From CAZNYG01 sp964577205 (GTDB lineage Bacteria; Elusimicrobiota; Endomicrobiia; Endomicrobiales; CAIRNS01), in contig CAZNYG010000069.1 in the NCBI GenBank assembly GCA_964577205.1, forward strand, positions 1-10,099: 10,099 nucleotides of DNA, in the 5' to 3' direction. Every line of letters starts with the position of its first letter. Positions within the stretch are counted from its first letter, which is position 1. The notes under the pieces are model-generated. The model was not told the origin of the DNA. It did no database searches and saw nothing but the letters and a program-made list of their open reading frames with translations. Position numbers and translations under genes: made by a program. Shown in pieces: positions 1-5,627 of this stretch.

Positions 1-747
1 GCAGGAAAGCCCCGGCAGTGTTCCCATCGGCGTCCCGGGAACTGGATTCAGGAAATTCATCGGCACGGAATCCACGTCCAGTTCCCTCAGGGCCGTTGCC
101 AGTTCGATCCGCTGCGCCGGAGTCTCGCCAAGGCCGAACAGTCCGCCGCTGCATACTTCCAGGCCGGCTTCTTTGGCGCGGCGCACCGTGGCCGCGCGGC
201 CGGCATAGGTGTGGGTCGTGCAGATATGGGGAAAGAAACTTTCTCCCGTTTCCAGATTGTGGTGGAACCTGCGGACCCCGTGCGCCTTCAGCTGCCGCAG
301 GGAAGCCATGTCCAGCTCTCCCAGCGAGGCGCTGATCCTGGCCGGATACTGCCGCGCCAGCCGTTCCACCGACGAGCACAGGGACACGGCCTCTTCCGCG
401 GTCAGCGCGCGGCCGCTCGTGACGATACCGAAACAACCGGCGCCCGACGCGCAGGCCCGCCGGAGAGCGTCTTCGATCTCTTTCCCATCGACCAGCGGAT
501 ACTCAGGCGCGGACGTCGTATGATGGGCCGACTGGGCGCAGAACCGGCAGTCTTCCGTGCAACGGCCGGATTTCGCGTTGACGATGCTGCACAGATTGAC
601 GCGGCCGCCTTTAAAGCGGCGGCGCAGCCGGTTCGCGTGATACAGCAGTTCGTCGTGGTCAGCTTCCCACAGCATCATGGCCTCTTCGGCCGAAATGAGG
701 CCGCCGGCGATTATTTTCTGTTCGAGAGACTCGGGAGTAATGGCCAT
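1..747 (-). CDS. bioB: Biotin synthase BioB, 3' end outside the window
   Basis: This radical SAM enzyme inserts sulfur into dethiobiotin, the last step of biotin synthesis, in the cytoplasm. Reading the minus strand from ATG at 747, the frame stays open to base 1, giving 249 residues of an enzyme usually about 320 long; the C-terminus lies beyond the left edge. The radical SAM cluster motif CxxxCxxC is at C63, C67 and C70 (GRCTEDCRFCAQS). Other BioB blocks are HHNLET near residue 162, VCSGGLFGLGET near 198 and NFLNPVPGTP near 231. Of the E. coli [2Fe-2S] ligands, the C97 and C188 equivalents are present (C105, C199), but the C128 position is Ser139 in ISASLGE. Extra Cys at C53 and C176 (HICTTHTY) suggest the Type II, [4Fe-5S]-containing form. 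The start follows a weak GGGG ribosome site. A BirA-type operator lies just upstream and the hom terminator isolates the gene from its neighbour. Confidence 0.95.
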   Translation of the reverse strand, partial: MAITPESLEQKIIAGGLISAEEAMMLWEADHDELLYHANRLRRRFKGGRVNLCSIVNAKSGRCTEDCRFCAQSAHHTTSAPEYPLVDGKEIEDALRRACASGAGCFGIVTSGRALTAEEAVSLCSSVERLARQYPARISASLGELDMASLRQLKAHGVRRFHHNLETGESFFPHICTTHTYAGRAATVRRAKEAGLEVCSGGLFGLGETPAQRIELATALRELDVDSVPMNFLNPVPGTPMGTLPGLSC

Positions 748-798
748 TGTTATTCCCCGGGATATTTCAATTTGCATTCTGCAATTTGGAATATCCGA

Positions 799-831
799 TT
801 AGTCAACCTGTTATTACGTACGGTTGACAAT
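799..831 (-). promoter_or_regulatory. BirA-type biotin operator upstream of bioB
   Basis: On the minus strand, ATTGTCAACC and GGTTGACTAA form an inverted repeat separated by 13 bases. The half-sites closely match the bacterial BirA consensus TTGTnAACC / GGTTnACAA. The site lies about 50 bp upstream of the bioB start, where a biotin repressor would block transcription. The spacer is shorter than the 14-16 bp I recall as usual for BirA. A promoter is hard to place: TTGACT inside the site with a CAGAAT -10 would need a 19-bp spacer. The prediction is that biotinyl-AMP-loaded BirA with an N-terminal helix-turn-helix represses bioB. Confidence 0.72.
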
Positions 832-839
832 ACCGTCTG

Positions 840-871
840 AAAAACGCCCCTTTCTCGACGAGGAAGGGGCG
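840..871 (-). terminator. Intrinsic terminator of the alaC-hom unit
   Basis: Bases 845-852 (CGCCCCTT) pair perfectly with 864-871 (AAGGGGCG). A short inner CTC/GAG stem sits under a 3-base loop. On the minus strand the stem is followed by five U (840-844). It begins 13 bases after the hom stop codon and ends before the bioB operator, so it should stop hom transcripts from entering bioB. Confidence 0.88.
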
Positions 872-884
872 CTCCTGCATGTGC

Positions 885-2174
885 TTATGACTTTATCCTG
901 AACCGCACGGCCTTCGCCCGGGCGATAGACAGGCCGTTGATCTCCTCCAGCGCGTTGTTTAGGTCTCCCAGGTTGACGCGGTGCGTCAGTATGATGACCG
1001 GCACGCCCCTGCGCGACTTTTCGGCCGGCTCTTCCTGATAAATGCTGGCGATCGAGACCCGGTGGTTCCCGAGTATGCCGGTAAGGCGTGAAAGCACGCC
1101 CGGCTGGTCTTTGACGGTAAACCTGAGATAGAACGCCCCTTCGCGTTTTTCTTCCGGCAGGACCTTCACTTTCTTCTTCGGGTTATAGGTGACCCACGGC
1201 GCGGTGCCCGCGGTGCCGTTCGCCACGTGGCGGGCGAGGAATATTATGTCTGAGACGACCGCGCTGGCGGCGGGCAGCTGGCCCGCGCCTTTGCCGTAGA
1301 ACATGACGTCGCCCACCGCGTCGCCCTTGATGTTCACCGCGTTGTATTCCCGGTCGACGGTCGCGAAGGCGTGCGTTACCGGCACGAGGCACGGTTCCAC
1401 GGACAGCGCGAGGCCCCGCCCGGTCATCTCGGCGGTGCCGATAAGGCGCAGAACGTAGCCGAGCTTTCCGGCGTACCCGACGTCGTCGCTGGTCACGCGC
1501 TCGATACCCGTTACCGCGATATCCTCGACCTTGATCCAGCCGGACCAGGCAAGGGACGAGAGGATGGCAAGCTTGTTCGCGGTGTCGATGCCCTGCACGT
1601 CGAACGACGGGTTGGCTTCAGCGAATCCCGCTTTCTGCGCGCTGACCAGGGCGTTGTGGAAACTGACCTTGTTCCTGGTCATCTCGCTCAGGATATAGTT
1701 GGTCGTCCCGTTCAGGATGCCCTGGACCTTGGATATCCTGTTCGCGGCAAGCCCTTCGTTCAGTCCCTGTATGACGGGGATGGCTCCCGCTACCGACGCT
1801 TCGAAATAGACGAGTTTCTTTTTGGCCGCCGCGGTCATGAAGACCTCGTCCCAGTATTTCGCCAGGACGGCCTTGTTCGCGGTCACCACGTGTTTGCCGT
1901 TATTGAGCGCGCCGAGGATGATGGAACGCGCCGGCTCGTAACCGCCGATCAGTTCCACGACGATATCTATGTCGTTCGAGTCGATGATGTCCTGGAACCG
2001 TTTAACGTAAAGGTGCTTCTTTTCTTCGATGGGATAGAGGTCGCAGATGGCGCCGATCTCGAGCGAGGCCCCGACCCGCTGCTCGATCGCGCTGCGGTTG
2101 CCTTCAATGATCTTGACGACGCCTTTGCCAACCGTACCGTAACCGACAAGGCCGATCTTAATCGTGTCTCTCAT
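885..2174 (-). CDS. hom: Homoserine dehydrogenase with C-terminal ACT domain
   Basis: This enzyme reduces aspartate semialdehyde to homoserine with NAD(P)H, the branch point toward threonine and methionine. The 429-residue length is normal for the monofunctional, ACT-containing form. The N-terminal Rossmann domain shows GLVGYGTVGKG at 8-18 and VVTANKA at 96-102. The catalytic domain shows GILNGTTNYIL at 152-162 and AEANPSFDVQGIDTANK at 185-201, where D197 and K201 match the catalytic Asp/Lys pair. The more usual AEADP reads AEANP here. Residues about 347-429 form an ACT domain (FTVKDQPGVLSRL), the usual site of threonine feedback inhibition. The start has a good AAGGA ribosome site 7 bases upstream. 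Its ATG lies 16 bp after the aminotransferase stop, so the two genes are almost certainly co-transcribed. No kinase domain is fused to it, and no thrB or thrC is visible. Confidence 0.96.
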   Translation of the reverse strand: MRDTIKIGLVGYGTVGKGVVKIIEGNRSAIEQRVGASLEIGAICDLYPIEEKKHLYVKRFQDIIDSNDIDIVVELIGGYEPARSIILGALNNGKHVVTANKAVLAKYWDEVFMTAAAKKKLVYFEASVAGAIPVIQGLNEGLAANRISKVQGILNGTTNYILSEMTRNKVSFHNALVSAQKAGFAEANPSFDVQGIDTANKLAILSSLAWSGWIKVEDIAVTGIERVTSDDVGYAGKLGYVLRLIGTAEMTGRGLALSVEPCLVPVTHAFATVDREYNAVNIKGDAVGDVMFYGKGAGQLPAASAVVSDIIFLARHVANGTAGTAPWVTYNPKKKVKVLPEEKREGAFYLRFTVKDQPGVLSRLTGILGNHRVSIASIYQEEPAEKSRRGVPVIILTHRVNLGDLNNALEEINGLSIARAKAVRFRIKS

Positions 2175-2190
2175 AAAAAATCCTTTTGTG

Positions 2191-3381
2191 TTATCCTTTG
2201 CGGAGAAATTCCTTCATTCTCAGCAGCGCGTCGTGGAACCGGTTGTCGTGGGTCACCAGCGACATCCGGAGGTATCCTTCGCCGCACTTGCCGAACCCTA
2301 TGCCGGGCGTGACGACGATTCCGGTCTCTTTGATGAGCCTTTCGGCGATCGAGAGGGATCCCTCGCCGCGGAGTTTTTCCGGCAGCGGGACCCACAGGTA
2401 CATGGTCCCTTTGGTCTTTTCGGCGGGCCATCCGATCTTGTTCAGGCCTTCCACCATGCGATTCATGCGGCGTTCATAGATCGCTGTCTGTTCGCGCACG
2501 CAGTCCTGCGGGCCTTCCAGAGCGGCTACCGCGGCCAGCTGGATGAATGTAGGCACGCCGTAATCGAGGAACGATTTGAACTTTTCCAGCGGGGCGAGGA
2601 ACTCGCGTTTGCCGCAGACCCAGCCGACGCGCCAGCCGGCCATATTGTACGTTTTGGAAGTCGAGTAGAATTCCAGCGCCACATCCTTGCCGCCTGGGAT
2701 TTCAAAGATCGACGGCGCTGTGTAATCGCCGAACGTGAGTTCCGAATAGGCGTTGTCGTAGATGACCAGGATATCGTACTTTTTCGCGAAAGCCACGACA
2801 TCGGCCAGAAAAGCCCGGTCTTCAACGACGGCAGCCGTGGGGTTGTTCGGGTAATTCAGGATCAGGAACTTCGCTTCCCGGGCGACTTTCTCAGGGATGC
2901 CCGCGAGATCAGGCAGGAATTTGTTCTGCGGAAGGAGCGGCACTGAATGGACCCGTCCGCCCGCGAGAATGATACCGTTGAAATGTACCGGATACGCGGG
3001 ATCGCAGACAAGCGCGAGGTCTCCGGGATTGAAATACGCCATGCACAGGTGCGCTATGCCTTCTTTTGAGCCTATAAGAGAAATGACCTCCGTTTCTGGA
3101 TCGACCGTGACGTTGAACCGTTTCTGCGTCCAGGCGGCTACGGCTTTACGGAAACGAGGCATGCCTTTGGCCTGCGGATAGCGATGGGTTTTGCAATGGT
3201 TCTTTACCGTGTCGCAAAGCCGCTCCACGATATGCGGCGGGGTCTGAATATCGGGATTGCCCATGCCCAGATCTATGACGTCGAGATTTTTTTTGTACGC
3301 TTCGGCGGTAAGCGCGTGAATGCGCGCAAAAAGATACGGAGGCAGCGCCTCCATTTTTTCAGACGGCCTTATCTTGCTCAT
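2191..3381 (-). CDS. alaC: PLP-dependent class I/II aminotransferase, AlaC-like
   Basis: This 396-residue fold-type I aminotransferase resembles E. coli AlaC, the glutamate-pyruvate aminotransferase, along its whole length. Visible blocks are ALPPYLF (12-18), DLGMGNPD (37-44), IGSKEGIAHL (103-112), NYPNNPTA (176-183), DNAYSEL (209-215), STSKTYNMAGWRVG (240-253) with PLP Lys243, and PGIGFG (359-364). R372 (YLRMSL) is the likely substrate-carboxylate Arg. LL-diaminopimelate aminotransferase is a related alternative, and the link to hom also allows an aspartate aminotransferase role. Substrate is therefore uncertain even though the fold and family are clear. I chose ATG 3381 because the family alignment begins here with SKIRPSEKMEALPPY. 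The frame is open further upstream to a GTG at 3468, but those residues look non-homologous and lie across a terminator. The ribosome site is weak (GGGG, 12 bases away). It is the first gene of the alaC-hom operon. Confidence 0.88.
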   Translation of the reverse strand: MSKIRPSEKMEALPPYLFARIHALTAEAYKKNLDVIDLGMGNPDIQTPPHIVERLCDTVKNHCKTHRYPQAKGMPRFRKAVAAWTQKRFNVTVDPETEVISLIGSKEGIAHLCMAYFNPGDLALVCDPAYPVHFNGIILAGGRVHSVPLLPQNKFLPDLAGIPEKVAREAKFLILNYPNNPTAAVVEDRAFLADVVAFAKKYDILVIYDNAYSELTFGDYTAPSIFEIPGGKDVALEFYSTSKTYNMAGWRVGWVCGKREFLAPLEKFKSFLDYGVPTFIQLAAVAALEGPQDCVREQTAIYERRMNRMVEGLNKIGWPAEKTKGTMYLWVPLPEKLRGEGSLSIAERLIKETGIVVTPGIGFGKCGEGYLRMSLVTHDNRFHDALLRMKEFLRKG

Positions 3382-3397
3382 GATGGTTTCATACCCC

Positions 3398-3418
3398 AAA
3401 CCGCGCTCTACGCGGTTT
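3398..3418. promoter_or_regulatory. Perfect 8-bp hairpin in the leader of the aminotransferase gene
   Basis: AAACCGCG (3398-3405) and CGCGGTTT (3411-3418) are perfect complements around a 5-base loop. In the minus-strand mRNA this hairpin lies 17 bases before the aminotransferase ATG and abuts its only candidate ribosome site (GGGG at 3394-3397). On the plus strand the stem is followed by TTTTT, so it could instead stop antisense transcription. Which of these it does cannot be told from sequence. Confidence 0.45.
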
Positions 3419-3456
3419 TTGAACGGCTCTTTTATGACCCGCGATAAATGGAACAC

Positions 3457-3517
3457 AAAAAAAAGCACGGTAAACAGCAGAGAGGGGAGAACAGGCCTCC
3501 CGTCTTCCGTTTACCGT
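3457..3517 (-). terminator. Intrinsic terminator after the small membrane protein gene
   Basis: ACGGTAAAC (3467-3475) and GTTTACCGT (3509-3517) are perfect 9-bp arms. Nested inside is a GGGAG/CTCCC stem. On the minus strand the outer arm is followed by GC and then eight consecutive U (3457-3464). The hairpin starts 5 bases after the stop codon at 3523. It separates the HU/membrane-protein transcript from the alaC-hom operon, so alaC should have its own promoter in the roughly 75 bases that follow; only weak candidates (such as CATAAA near 3434) are visible there. Confidence 0.9.
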
Positions 3518-3522
3518 CGGTA

Positions 3523-3789
3523 CTATTCAAGGTATTCGGGAACGCGCGGCGCGTACTTCCACAGGAGGAACGCGGCCCCCGCGCACGCCAGCCCGTACGC
3601 CACTTCAAATCCCGCCCAGTTGGCCCATTGAACGCGCGTCACGAATTCCCAGGGCCGCGGAGAGAAATGATTGGCCTCAGGTTCGCCCGCGAAAAGGTCA
3701 AACACCCCTTTCGCGGCGACTGCGGCTCCCCACAGGACGAAGATCCACCCCGCCGCAACGAATAATCCCCGAAATTTCACCTTTTTCAT
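3523..3789 (-). CDS. Small two-helix membrane protein, function unknown
   Basis: I do not recognise this 88-residue protein. It begins with a basic stretch (MKKVKFRG), followed by a hydrophobic helix at about 9-31. A central loop is rich in aromatic and charged residues (HFSPRPWEFVTRVQW, 41-55). A second hydrophobic helix spans about 58-78 and the tail is short and polar (KYAPRVPEYLE). This predicts a helical hairpin in the inner membrane with both ends on the same side, probably cytoplasmic given the basic N-terminus. The loop looks too structured in composition to be chance, and codon use resembles the neighbours, so I take it as real. It starts 26 bp after the HU stop, with a poor ribosome site and a 14-bp GC palindrome in the gap, and ends at a strong terminator. 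It is therefore probably the second gene of the HU transcript. Confidence 0.72.
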   Translation of the reverse strand: MKKVKFRGLFVAAGWIFVLWGAAVAAKGVFDLFAGEPEANHFSPRPWEFVTRVQWANWAGFEVAYGLACAGAAFLLWKYAPRVPEYLE

Positions 3790-3796
3790 GATGCTC

Positions 3797-3810
3797 TGCC
3801 GCGCGCGGCA
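3797..3810. repeat. 14-bp GC-rich palindrome between HU and membrane-protein genes
   Basis: TGCCGCGCGCGGCA is its own reverse complement. As RNA it can form only a short 5-bp stem with a CGCG loop. There is no U-run, so it is not an ordinary terminator. It sits 7 bases before the next ATG, where a ribosome site would be expected, and may limit translation or stabilise the upstream HU message. That role is inference. Confidence 0.4.
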
Positions 3811-3815
3811 CAGGA

Positions 3816-4091
3816 TTACAACTGAATGAGTTTTCTCAGCGTGGTCGTCGGTTTGAACGAGACTTTCTTCCCAGGCGGGACCGGTATCACTTCCCCGGTC
3901 TTGGGATTCCTTCCCTGGCGCGCCTTGCGCGCCTTTGCCCGGAAAGAGCCCAGGCCTGAAAGAGAAATAACCTCGCCTTTTTTCAACGCTTCCTGAATGA
4001 CCTTGACAAGCGATTTAATGGCGCGATTCGCGTCGCCCTGAGTCAGCCCCGACACTTCAGCTACCTGTTTGACAACATCCGGCTTCTTCAT
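3816..4091 (-). CDS. hup: HU/IHF-family DNA-binding protein
   Basis: This small nucleoid protein binds and bends DNA as a dimer. At 91 residues it has the normal HU length. The N-terminal helices (KKPDVVKQVAEVSGLTQ) form the dimer body. They are followed by the family signature GLGSFRAKARKARQGRNP (46-63) and the beta arm TGEVIPVPPGKKVSFKP (65-81). The arm-tip RNP at 61-63 includes the Pro63 that intercalates in DNA. The protein could be a homodimeric HU or one subunit of a heterodimer; sequence alone does not distinguish HU from IHF-like members, though the arm reads as HU. The start has a strong GGAGG ribosome site (4101-4105) 9 bases before ATG. A near-consensus promoter lies about 70-100 bp upstream, consistent with high expression. 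A small membrane protein gene follows 26 bp downstream. Confidence 0.95.
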   Translation of the reverse strand: MKKPDVVKQVAEVSGLTQGDANRAIKSLVKVIQEALKKGEVISLSGLGSFRAKARKARQGRNPKTGEVIPVPPGKKVSFKPTTTLRKLIQL

Positions 4092-4161
4092 TAAGCGTCA
4101 CCTCCGAAATAAGAAAAACGATAGCAATTCACTTTGAAACGGAATAATAAACTCACTTAAA

Positions 4162-4190
4162 TTTATAATATAATTTCGAATGAATGTCAA
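4162..4190 (-). promoter_or_regulatory. Sigma-70-type promoter of the HU gene
   Basis: On the minus strand TTGACA (4190-4185) is followed after exactly 17 bases by TATAAA (4167-4162). The -35 is a perfect match and the -10 matches 5 of 6, within an AT-rich stretch. Predicted transcription start is near 4155, giving a leader of about 64 bases with a strong ribosome site. It lies just past the stop of the upstream secreted-protein gene, so HU need not depend on read-through. Confidence 0.85.
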
Positions 4191-4202
4191 GGCTATTCTT
4201 TG

Positions 4203-4814
4203 CTACCGCACTCGTATTTTTACCGCGTTCGAAACCGCGCATCCGGTCCATTCATCCTGCAAAACGAATGGGACACGCGACGGCTCATCCTGCCGCAGGA
4301 CAAAGAACAACGTGTATTCGCCCGGATGGGGAAGCGTGAACTCCATCTCATCGAAAGAGATCTTTCTTTCGATCGCGTTGCCGTCTTTGCCGTGATCAAC
4401 GGCGCCTTCCAGAAATACCTGCATCTCTCTGCCCGGAGGTATGAGATGCCAGTCATCCTCAAGCAGATGGTATTTGTAGTATGTTAAGATCTCCGGATAG
4501 ATCCTTTGCCCCTCAGGGCCGACAAACACAAGGTTGCCCGCGCGATATACCCGCGAGTACTGCACCTGAAGCCGGCGCGGCCCCGTGTTGCGAAAGGTTA
4601 CCCGCAGTGATACCGGCCTTCCCGGCCTGACGATGTTCCTTCTTTTCATGTTGGCAAGTGACAGGTTTACTGCGATATCGTTGGATGCCCGCGGCATAAG
4701 CTCGGGAAACTCTCTTGCGACACCGGCGTACGATCTTGCGGCAAAGCCGGCGGCGCACATATATGCCGCGATAACGAGACTGGAAAACATCACATTTCTG
4801 GCAGCAGTGTCCAT
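4203..4814 (-). CDS. Predicted secreted Ig-like beta-sandwich protein, function unknown
   Basis: I do not recognise a named family for this 203-residue protein. Residues about 8-26 are hydrophobic (VMFSSLVIAAYMCAAGFAA) and look like a signal peptide, possibly cleaved after SYA at residue 30. The Cys20 context is not a convincing lipobox. The rest alternates beta-like strands with motifs common in Ig-like or CARDB-type domains: SLRVTFRNTGPRRLQV (69-84), FTLPHPGEYTLFFVL (159-173) and a closing SNAVKIRVR (195-203). There is no obvious catalytic motif, and the mature part has one Cys (192). A periplasmic or surface binding or adaptor role would fit, but this is inference. The start at 4814 follows a good GGAGG site 7 bases upstream and a recognisable promoter. 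The gene is monocistronic-looking, with the HU promoter right after it. Confidence 0.78.
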   Translation of the reverse strand: MDTAARNVMFSSLVIAAYMCAAGFAARSYAGVAREFPELMPRASNDIAVNLSLANMKRRNIVRPGRPVSLRVTFRNTGPRRLQVQYSRVYRAGNLVFVGPEGQRIYPEILTYYKYHLLEDDWHLIPPGREMQVFLEGAVDHGKDGNAIERKISFDEMEFTLPHPGEYTLFFVLRQDEPSRVPFVLQDEWTGCAVSNAVKIRVR

Positions 4815-4844
4815 ACAGTGCCCTCCACCCGGAAGAAGTATGAT

Positions 4845-4873
4845 ATTGTACTATTTATTTCTCTTCGGTTCAA
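4845..4873 (-). promoter_or_regulatory. Sigma-70-type promoter of the secreted-protein gene
   Basis: On the minus strand TTGAAC (4873-4868) and TACAAT (4850-4845) are spaced by 17 bases. The -35 matches 4 of 6 and the -10 matches 5 of 6. Predicted start is near 4838, about 24 bases before the ATG, leaving room for the GGAGG site. It is back to back with the HNH promoter, 37 bp away. Confidence 0.65.
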
Positions 4874-4910
4874 TGCTGTTTTACTGTTTGATTTTCAGCT
4901 GATTTCTTTC

Positions 4911-4939
4911 TTGACAAACCATGGTGAAAGGTATATAAT
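4911..4939 (+). promoter_or_regulatory. Perfect consensus sigma-70 promoter, near-leaderless
   Basis: TTGACA (4911-4916), a 17-base spacer, and TATAAT (4934-4939) match the consensus at all twelve positions. The usual start, seven bases after the -10, is A4946, only three bases before the HNH ATG at 4949. The message would therefore have no room for a ribosome-binding site. It drives the HNH gene and probably trpB2. Confidence 0.88.
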
Positions 4940-4948
4940 TGTCCTATT

Positions 4949-5551
4949 ATGAGCAGTGACGTACTTGTACTGAACCGCAGCTTTTACGCGGTACAGATCA
5001 CCTCGTGGCAGCGCGCCCTGAGCCTGTTGTACATGGGACACGCCGCAGTGGTAGATGAAGAGTTCAAAACCTATTCATTTGACGACTGGCGCCACCTGTC
5101 CGATTTGATCAGCGACCATCCCGCCGGATACATCAGCACCCCCAACTTCCGTATCGCCGTACCCGAAGTCATCGCGCTGAAGCTTTATGACCGCCTTCCC
5201 ACGATGGAGGTCAAGTTCACGCGGCGCAATATCTATGAGCACTACGGCTACCGGTGCTGTTACTGCGGGCATAAATTCGCTTCGTCGGAGTTGAACCTCG
5301 AACATGTCCTTCCTCGCAGCCGCGGCGGCAAGACATCGTGGGACAACATCGTGACATCCTGTATCCCCTGCAACCTGAAGAAAGGCGACCGGCTTCCTTC
5401 CGAAGCGGGAATGAAAATGCTCATAACGCCTTCAAAACCGAAATGGCGGGGAGCTCTTTCCCTTATCCTTCAATCTCCGGTAAAGATGCGGTCGTCGTGG
5501 CAGAAGTTCATTGACACCGCCTATTGGAATGAAGAACTGGAGAGAGAGTAG
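4949..5551 (+). CDS. HNH endonuclease family protein
   Basis: This 200-residue cytoplasmic protein carries a complete HNH (beta-beta-alpha-metal) nuclease module in its second half. Zinc-type pairs are C103/C106 (CCYC) and C138/C141 (CIPC). The catalytic part is LEHVLPRSRGGKTSWDN (117-133), with H119 as general base and N133, followed by CNLKKGDRLPSEAGM (141-155). The N-terminal half (VLVLNRSFYAVQITSWQRAL) is the conserved lead-in seen in free-standing bacterial HNH proteins, so the start at 4949 is right even though no Shine-Dalgarno site exists. No intron, intein, toxin or restriction partner is nearby. The domain suggests DNA nicking or cleavage, but the cellular role of this stand-alone family is not clear to me. 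trpB2 follows 76 bp downstream with no terminator between, so co-transcription is likely. Confidence 0.9.
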   Translation: MSSDVLVLNRSFYAVQITSWQRALSLLYMGHAAVVDEEFKTYSFDDWRHLSDLISDHPAGYISTPNFRIAVPEVIALKLYDRLPTMEVKFTRRNIYEHYGYRCCYCGHKFASSELNLEHVLPRSRGGKTSWDNIVTSCIPCNLKKGDRLPSEAGMKMLITPSKPKWRGALSLILQSPVKMRSSWQKFIDTAYWNEELERE

Positions 5552-5616
5552 CAAGAACGCCGCAGTACCTGTTGCAAAACGCAAAAATCAAAACCTTTTG
5601 AAAGTACATTTTAAAC

Positions 5617-5622
5617 AGGAGG
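5617..5622 (+). promoter_or_regulatory. Ribosome-binding site that fixes the trpB2 start
   Basis: AGGAGG lies 5 bases before ATG 5628. The frame is open upstream to 5511, inside the HNH gene, but this site and the family N-terminus both favour 5628. Confidence 0.85.
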
Positions 5623-5627
5623 CCCCG

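Noticed and set aside
211..840. 209-codon plus-strand open frame
   Set aside because: It lies antisense to bioB, whose protein is clearly conserved. The composition is Arg/Ala/Gly-rich, as expected of a shadow frame, and it runs over the operator and into the terminator.
1371..2946. Long plus-strand frames (313 and 260 codons) opposite hom and the aminotransferase
   Set aside because: Both are antisense shadows of strongly conserved genes in G+C-rich DNA and show no recognisable domain or ribosome site.
3382..3468. Upstream extension of the aminotransferase to GTG 3468
   Set aside because: The added residues do not resemble the family N-terminus and the extension begins inside the upstream terminator stem.
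5571..5596. Three CAAAA-type units about 7 bases apart before trpB2
   Set aside because: They are too short and A-rich to separate from chance, and no matching arm is nearby.
5511..5627. Extension of TrpB2 upstream into the HNH gene
   Set aside because: The AGGAGG site before 5628 and the family start (MDDIKIYLAEKEIP) both favour the shorter form.
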